This document shows positions 58,749 through 64,000 of a stretch of 64,000 nt of DNA, piece by piece. Position 1 is the first letter of the stretch. Every line of letters begins with the position of its first letter. The DNA is from Bradysia coprophila (Eukaryota; Arthropoda; Insecta; Diptera; Sciaridae). The position numbers and the translations under genes are program-made. A model generated the notes under the pieces. That model worked only from the letters and a program-made list of their open reading frames with translations. It had not been told where the DNA came from and searched no databases. The stretch is from positions 1,116,001 through 1,180,000 of the forward strand of contig NC_050736.1 in assembly GCF_014529535.1 (NCBI RefSeq), in the 5' to 3' direction.

Positions 58749-58880
58749 ATTAAATTCAAGATTCAGGATTTTTAGGTTTTGAGAAAAACGCACCTTTTTA
58801 ATTTACATCTAAATTTAGATTTAGATGTAAATTAAAAAGGTGCGTTTTTCGCAAAACCTAAAAATCCTGAATTTAATAAG
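58749..58880. repeat. 130-bp near-perfect palindrome
   Basis: Two arms of about 63 nt, with the inner part TTTACATCTAAAT against its complement, meet with almost no loop. Inside the arms AAAACGCACCTTTTTAATTT is matched exactly. It sits just upstream of a tRNA-like SINE head. Confidence 0.85.
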
Positions 58881-58914
58881 AATATATGCTTCAACACGCT
58901 CAGTTTAATCGTGT

Positions 58915-59040
58915 GATTCTATAGGCGAATGGCTATAGTCGCTGCTTTGGGTCCAAAAAGGTTAGGTGTCGGGGGTTCGAATTCTCGTCAATGAAAGATT
59001 TTTATTTATAAAAATTCAGCCTTCGTTGAAGGTAATAGGG
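58915..59040 (+). mobile_element. tRNA-like SINE head
   Basis: GGTTCGAATTC at 58974-58984 is a good pol III B box. About 40 bp upstream, GGCGAATGGCTATAGTCGC resembles a degenerate A box with the spacing found in tRNAs. A cloverleaf with paired acceptor stem cannot be drawn, so it is not a tRNA gene. The downstream body is short and no tail repeat is clear. Confidence 0.5.
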
Positions 59041-59296
59041 TCTGTAGCATGCGAAAAAAGTTCTTATATCACTGCATGCAAAAAAAATAGTTTGTATTTC
59101 TCTGTGTCCGGGAATACAGTGAAATAAATACCTTCAAAATGACATTTAATGGATGCATGGAAAGGTGACGATTATGGAATTGCCGGAATTGCGAAAAAGC
59201 CAAAACAAAGGTCTGGGCAACTCAAAAATATATTTTCTCTTTCCTTTACAGTCGCCAAAACTATAGAGACAATCCATACATATATTTACCAACAAT

Positions 59297-60763
59297 ATGG
59301 TTCAACCTAAAAAACTGTTTCTGTTCTGCTCACTGATGCTAGTGATATGTGTTTTTTCTGCGCCAGTTGAGAATGACAAGAATGACGTCGAACTGAATGA
59401 GGAAGAGTTAACTGCGCCCGTTGAGAACAACAAGAATGACGTCGAACTGCATGAGGAAGAGGTAACTGCGCCAAGTGACGCTGAGAACATCAAGAATATC
59501 GTCGAACTGAATGAGACAGAGTTAACTGCGTCAGTTGACGTTGCTAACAACAAGAATGACGTCAAACTGAATGACGAAGAGTTAGCTGCGTCAGTTGACG
59601 TTGATAACAACAAGAATGACGTCGAACTGAATGAGGAAGAGTTAACTGCGTCAGTTGACGTTGATAACAACAAGAATGACGTCGAACTGAATGAGGAAGA
59701 GTTAACTGCGTCAGTTGACGTTGAGAACAACAAAAATGACGTCGAACTGACTGAGCAACAGTTAATAGAGTATACTGAAAACAATACTGTGCCATACGAT
59801 GATGTCGACGAGAATGATGAGGACGACGGGAACGACGAAGACGAAGAATCCGAAGAGGACAACCAAGACTATGAAGACGACGTCGAAGTGAGGAGTCCTG
59901 TAAAACAATTGGTTCCCTGCGCAATGTCAAATAAATGGCCTGTGACAAGCGAACAGCCTTACCAAGCAATAGTTCCAATTCTGATTCGCGAAAAAGACTT
60001 CAGTAAGTAAAAACTTTCACAGAACATAATACTCTTGAATAGAGTTTTGTATTTACGCTCTAAATTTTACGCCAGTCCAGCAAAATTAAAATAAAAATTG
60101 TCGCCTGACCATTATCTAGGTGCTATTCGTTGAATCATTTTACTTTTTATATTTCAGCAACGGAAGCTCTGGAGAATTTCCAGGCTGCTCTGAAAGACAT
60201 CGAAGGAAAGACTTGCGTTCGTTTTGTTAATGCTTCGAAAAGTCACAAAGATTTCATATTCGTGCATGATTCCGGAAATAAAAAGTGTACCTCAAAGATA
60301 GGCAGAGTTGGTGGAAAACAGCATCTGAAGTTAACAAATCACTGCATGTTAGCTCGAAGGACATGTGTTCACGAACTCATGCATGCCCTTGGATTTAATC
60401 ATATGGTAACATTGCGATCAAATTTCTAATTCAGTTGTTCAGTTGTATTGACTTGTAACAATTTATCAGCACCAACGCTACGATCGAGACAGTGAGCTCT
60501 CTATTAAATGGGAGAATATTAAGCAGAAGGACAAGCGGTGGTTCGAAAAATTAGATAACGAATGGGAATCTTACAATACACCATACGATGTGTTGTCATG
60601 TATGCACTATGGTAAAAAAGGTTTCACGAAAAATGGCGAAGTGACCATCCAAACTAAAAATACGAAATTTCAAGATGATATTGGCAAACAATACACTTTA
60701 AGTGATGGTGATGTGCAACGAATCGTTCGAATGTATAGTTGCCCTGTCCCTGTCCAATATTAG
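59297..60763 (+). CDS. Astacin-family metalloprotease with repeated acidic propeptide, three exons, 415 aa
   Basis: Exons are 59297-60002, 60158-60405 and 60470-60763; phases agree. A signal peptide (KKLFLFCSLMLVICVFSA) is followed by about seven tandem 16-20-residue repeats (unit ASVDVDNNKNDVELNEEELT) and a run of Asp/Glu (residues ~160-195). The astacin catalytic domain then occupies about 206-415. Zinc ligands are H307, H311 and H317 with catalytic E308 (HELMHALGFNHM), followed by the family RYDRD. The Met-turn is SCMHYG with M363. Cysteines typical of the domain are present (C near EGKTCVRF, CVHELM, CPVP). No CUB, EGF or ShK domain follows. It should be a secreted zinc endopeptidase, perhaps digestive, with a lineage-specific propeptide. 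Confidence 0.93.
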
Positions 60764-61076
60764 ACTTCGTTCGAAAATCGTTGGTCTTTCTAATGAATAT
60801 CCCTTGGAAAATCCTTTCAAAAATCCCGAATGCCCAAAATAAAATCTTTGAAAGCAAGTTGCAGAATGTATTTAGTGAAAAGAAAATAAAATCAAAGAGA
60901 GAAATTAACGAATGTGTGATCGACCAACAATCACAATGAATTATGGATGGAAATATGGAAGCGGATCCTTTTAGTTTTTAAGCAACTAAATTGACGGAAG
61001 TTTCTCCATCCTCTTCAATCTGCCATCGGACATAATTTATTTGAACACCAACTGTTGTTTAAGGTTTATTATACAG

Positions 61077-61580
61077 ATTCAATCGGTCAATCGGACTTGT
61101 CAATAAATGAAAGAAATGGTTGGATTACCGTTGCGTTATCCGTTGTTGAAACCCCCTTCCAACAAAAATCAAAACTTTTCAAAGGAAAATTTACTTTAAA
61201 TGTTGGATTGGATGTTATGGAGCAAACATTGAGTGATAAGGATCCTGCGTTCATCAGCACCTTGTACATTCGACCAATACAACCAAATTGCGATAACTAA
61301 CGGTGCTTTTATCGGCGAAGTACAAACTCATAGAATTTTGACCGTGGCAATCAGGGATGATGTCGAATTTTGCCTTGGTTCAATTGGATCGCTGTGCACA
61401 TATTCATCTGGTATCGATACCGACGACAAAAATAATGAGAAGCTCTGGGTCTTTTACATGAGAAAAATGCATGTTAGAAAAATAGAAAATACTTTGATCG
61501 ATGGAAGTAATAGACCCGATAATAATACTGGTCAAATGCTTGTCGTCTGTGACAGGTTCATAGGTTCATCTAAATTATAA
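61077..61580 (+). CDS. Protein-like sequence in two overlapping frames, possibly a broken or spliced gene
   Basis: The first frame (61077-61300, after an acceptor-like TTATACAG) gives GWITVALSVVETPFQQKSK and ends PIQPNCDN. The next frame (overlapping from about 61290 to 61580) gives GAFIGEVQTHRILTVAIRDD and YSSGIDTDDKNNEKLWVFY. Both look like real protein rather than translated noncoding DNA, and AATAAA follows at 61595. A frameshift or an unseen intron near 61290-61310 would join them. No family is recognised and no start exon was found. Confidence 0.35.
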
Positions 61581-61619
61581 TTAAGTTGCAAAGAAATAAA
61601 TTGAATTCATCCAAACCAC

Positions 61620-63930
61620 TGAGACCTGTTGTCATTTAGTCCTCGTGCAGCTGTTACTGAAATCTACCAATTTTTAGTAGGAAGTCGTTAAGACACCATT
61701 CAATCTACGGTATGACGTAACACCGCCCGAATTAGTAGCCGCTGTTGTCAGCGATTTTACATTGTACAAGTATGTCAGTCATACTACGAATTAAGCCATC
61801 GGAAGTTGGCTATACTAACCAGTGGCTTCTGTTGGTCTACCGTTTGTAGGCCGACGCTATTCGCAGATTCACATTTTTGTGTGGTTATTGGTATCGAGAG
61901 TGGACTATTTAAGTAGACTGATTAAACAGCGAAAGCAACTAATGGAAAAAAAGAAGGAAATGGATGAAGATGATATGGCAGTGGTCAAAGCTTACCCTAA
62001 TCTGCTGAACAAAATTTATGGCATATTAATTCAAATTTTATCATCATGATTTTCAATGCGGTAATATGGCACTTCGTTTTCTTCGATATCAACTTTGAGC
62101 GTAAATGTTTGATTAGACCGTAATATTATCTACTTGCCGCCATGATTCGCCTTTGGATTTCAGGTGTATTATCGCCATCCGAACGAATCAGCGCTCCATG
62201 GTAGATGAATTCATCGACTACTTCGAGGTTGTACTCCACTGAGGAAAAAGAGTTGAAAATCTCACCTGCTGTAGCTGGTAACTTTGGCTCCAGGTAATCT
62301 ATTGTAGATTACTTGAAGCCAAATACTTATCACGTCCCCTTGTTGATTTGCAACCGCATTGGGCCTTCTGCAGAAGTACAAACAGAAATATTATTGGCTC
62401 TCAAGTTATAAATAAACAGTGATTCTGATATTCAACTATTTTCAGTCGTCAAATTTGTGAAACAAATTCTTCCGACGGTTCAAATAAATTTCAACACACC
62501 CCACAAAATAGAGTTTCTATCTCAAAAATGGAATCCTTTTTAGCGTATAGAATATGCCAGTTAAATAAAAATAAATCTACGTGACCTCTTATACCCACCG
62601 TACGACATGCTATGAATGATATAGCGTCAAAAAGAAAATCCTTTACATGTCTTTTTCTAAAAGTTTCTTCACTTGTAGTATGGATGATAAAATAAATATA
62701 AAAAAACAAAGCAAAAACCATCAAAAACATTTATTTGATGGATTTTTTAAGTTTGCTTACATAAATACTCTTTCACTTCTTATATATATTTTGATGTGGT
62801 ATGACTAAGAAGTGAACTTTTGTGTTTAGACAATCCTATTACAAAGTAACGCATATTATAACATCAACCCCCCCGAACCATTGATACATAAGCATTCCCG
62901 CTTTCCTACACTGTACGTATATAACAATTTCGAATTTCCCAGCTCATCAGATGAGTTAGAAAGAGATGTCAGCAACAGTTTTCCTATCTTTCCAGCTCAA
63001 ATTATCAAATTCAGGCATCTTATTGGCAACTCTTTTACCATTCAAAGTAATTGCCATGACAACCAAATCCCCTATAGTGATTTCTATAAAATACACGATT
63101 CAATTTAAACTCACACAACATTCATTTTATGAGACATGAAGAGCATATCCTCGCGAAATTGAATTACATTATTGAAAATGTATTTGTCTACAGTCTTTAA
63201 TTTAATTGTTTTCGAGTTTTTTTTTTTTGTTTTGTTTGACACAGCAGGATGTGCGGTTTAAATTTTAATTGCATTTCAGAGGAAATTTACTTATTTTAAT
63301 AAAGTATGTGAGTGTATTTACGGAGATATGACGGTGTTGTATGGCTTTAATTTTCAAAGCACTGTATAGTTGTACGTCACACCATTCAAACTCTAAAAAG
63401 CTTGAGCACAAAGAATTCAACTTAATCTTATTGCGAAAATAATCGAAATTTGTTTATTATCACTTCTCAGATCGGTTGAATGTATTGCGATATATTAAAA
63501 ATAAATCTGAAACTTCCTTTGATTTAATTTAATAATAGTCAACGCACTTCAAGCATGAGTGGTAAAATAGAGTACTGAAACGGGATAGTGTATCAAACAA
63601 ATTTTTGCACTGTAAAAAAATCTAAAAAATATTTTCATATAAAAACTACTCTATTTGACAGCTGTCAATCGAAGCACTTTTGCTTGAAGTGCATTGTAAT
63701 AGTTTATTACGTCCTTGTTTGTAGGTTGGCTGTTTTGGCAAGTGTGATCTTTGCGGAACTAGCCGAAAGCGATTGAAGTGATCACGCAATCCAACCAAAA
63801 CAATAAATTACACGCAATTACGTAAGATATTTTACTCAAAAATTATAATAATTTTCATTTTAGCAGGGCTTCGCAAGTAATATATATTAATATATATTAC
63901 ACACTTCTTCAAGATATGGTACTTTCACGT
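61620..63930. other. AT-rich DNA with no gene supported
   Basis: Only short frames without family matches were seen. A 17-bp match to 50595-50611 (CGCACTTCAAGCATGAG) occurs at 63542-63558, and TGCTTGAAGTGCATT near 63682 is a related inverted piece, so part of a dispersed repeat lies here. Confidence 0.35.
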
Positions 63931-63931
63931 G

Positions 63932-63981
63932 GATGGCATTTCTTTACTTGGATGGCATTTCTTTACTTAGATGGCATTTCA
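63932..63981. repeat. Short tandem repeat, ~20-bp unit
   Basis: Three tandem units of GGATGGCATTTCTTTACTT, the last incomplete, are seen near the end of the window. Confidence 0.75.
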
Positions 63982-64000
63982 AGCGGCCTTGAATATGTTC

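Noticed and set aside
58915..58990. tRNA gene
   Set aside because: B box is good, but no acceptor stem or anticodon arm can be paired.
59302..59862. Serine-rich 186-codon frame on the minus strand
   Set aside because: It is the antisense shadow of the acidic repeats of the astacin propeptide.

Overview
The window looks like AT-rich chromosomal DNA from an insect, most likely a nematoceran fly. The genes carry many short GT-AG introns, the proteins are insect-like, and miniature transposons are very dense. No bacterial or organellar features are seen. The species cannot be named from the sequence; a gnat-type genome is an inference.

Layout. Positions 2334-21468 (minus) hold a 16-exon gene for an IBtk homologue (ankyrin, RCC1, two BTB domains). 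Its last intron but one is about 14.3 kb and contains a complete C-type lectin gene on the opposite strand (12250-14172), a Helentron-like element and several MITEs. Positions 23832-31762 (plus) hold the 14-exon gene for the second-largest subunit of RNA polymerase III. Its eighth intron contains an intronless 21-finger C2H2 zinc-finger gene on the opposite strand (26572-29220). Metaxin-2 (minus, 31845-33472) converges on the polymerase gene with about 80 bp between the stop codons. Next comes a seven-exon gene of unknown function (35703-38442, plus) carrying a copia-type LTR remnant in its last intron. A 17-exon leucine-rich-repeat cell-surface or secreted protein gene (38633-44696, minus) follows. 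After repeat-rich DNA there is an F-box/LRR gene (51510-53057, plus), and finally an astacin metalloprotease gene with a tandemly repeated acidic propeptide (59297-60763, plus).

The exon models were assembled by hand from splice sites. In every multi-exon model the phases agree across all junctions and the total length is a whole number of codons: 1204, 223, 1132, 265, 470, 1131 and 415 residues.

The space between genes is mostly mobile DNA: fold-back elements, MITEs with visible target duplications (8 bp and TTA), two copies of a GTCY-bearing Helentron-like element, a copia remnant, fragments of non-LTR retrotransposons, a tRNA-like SINE head, and two copies of an element carrying a 5S-rRNA-derived block. 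That last element is the most unusual item. The genes are independent housekeeping, secreted or cell-surface genes; nothing suggests an operon or a shared pathway. Two of them are nested in introns of unrelated hosts.
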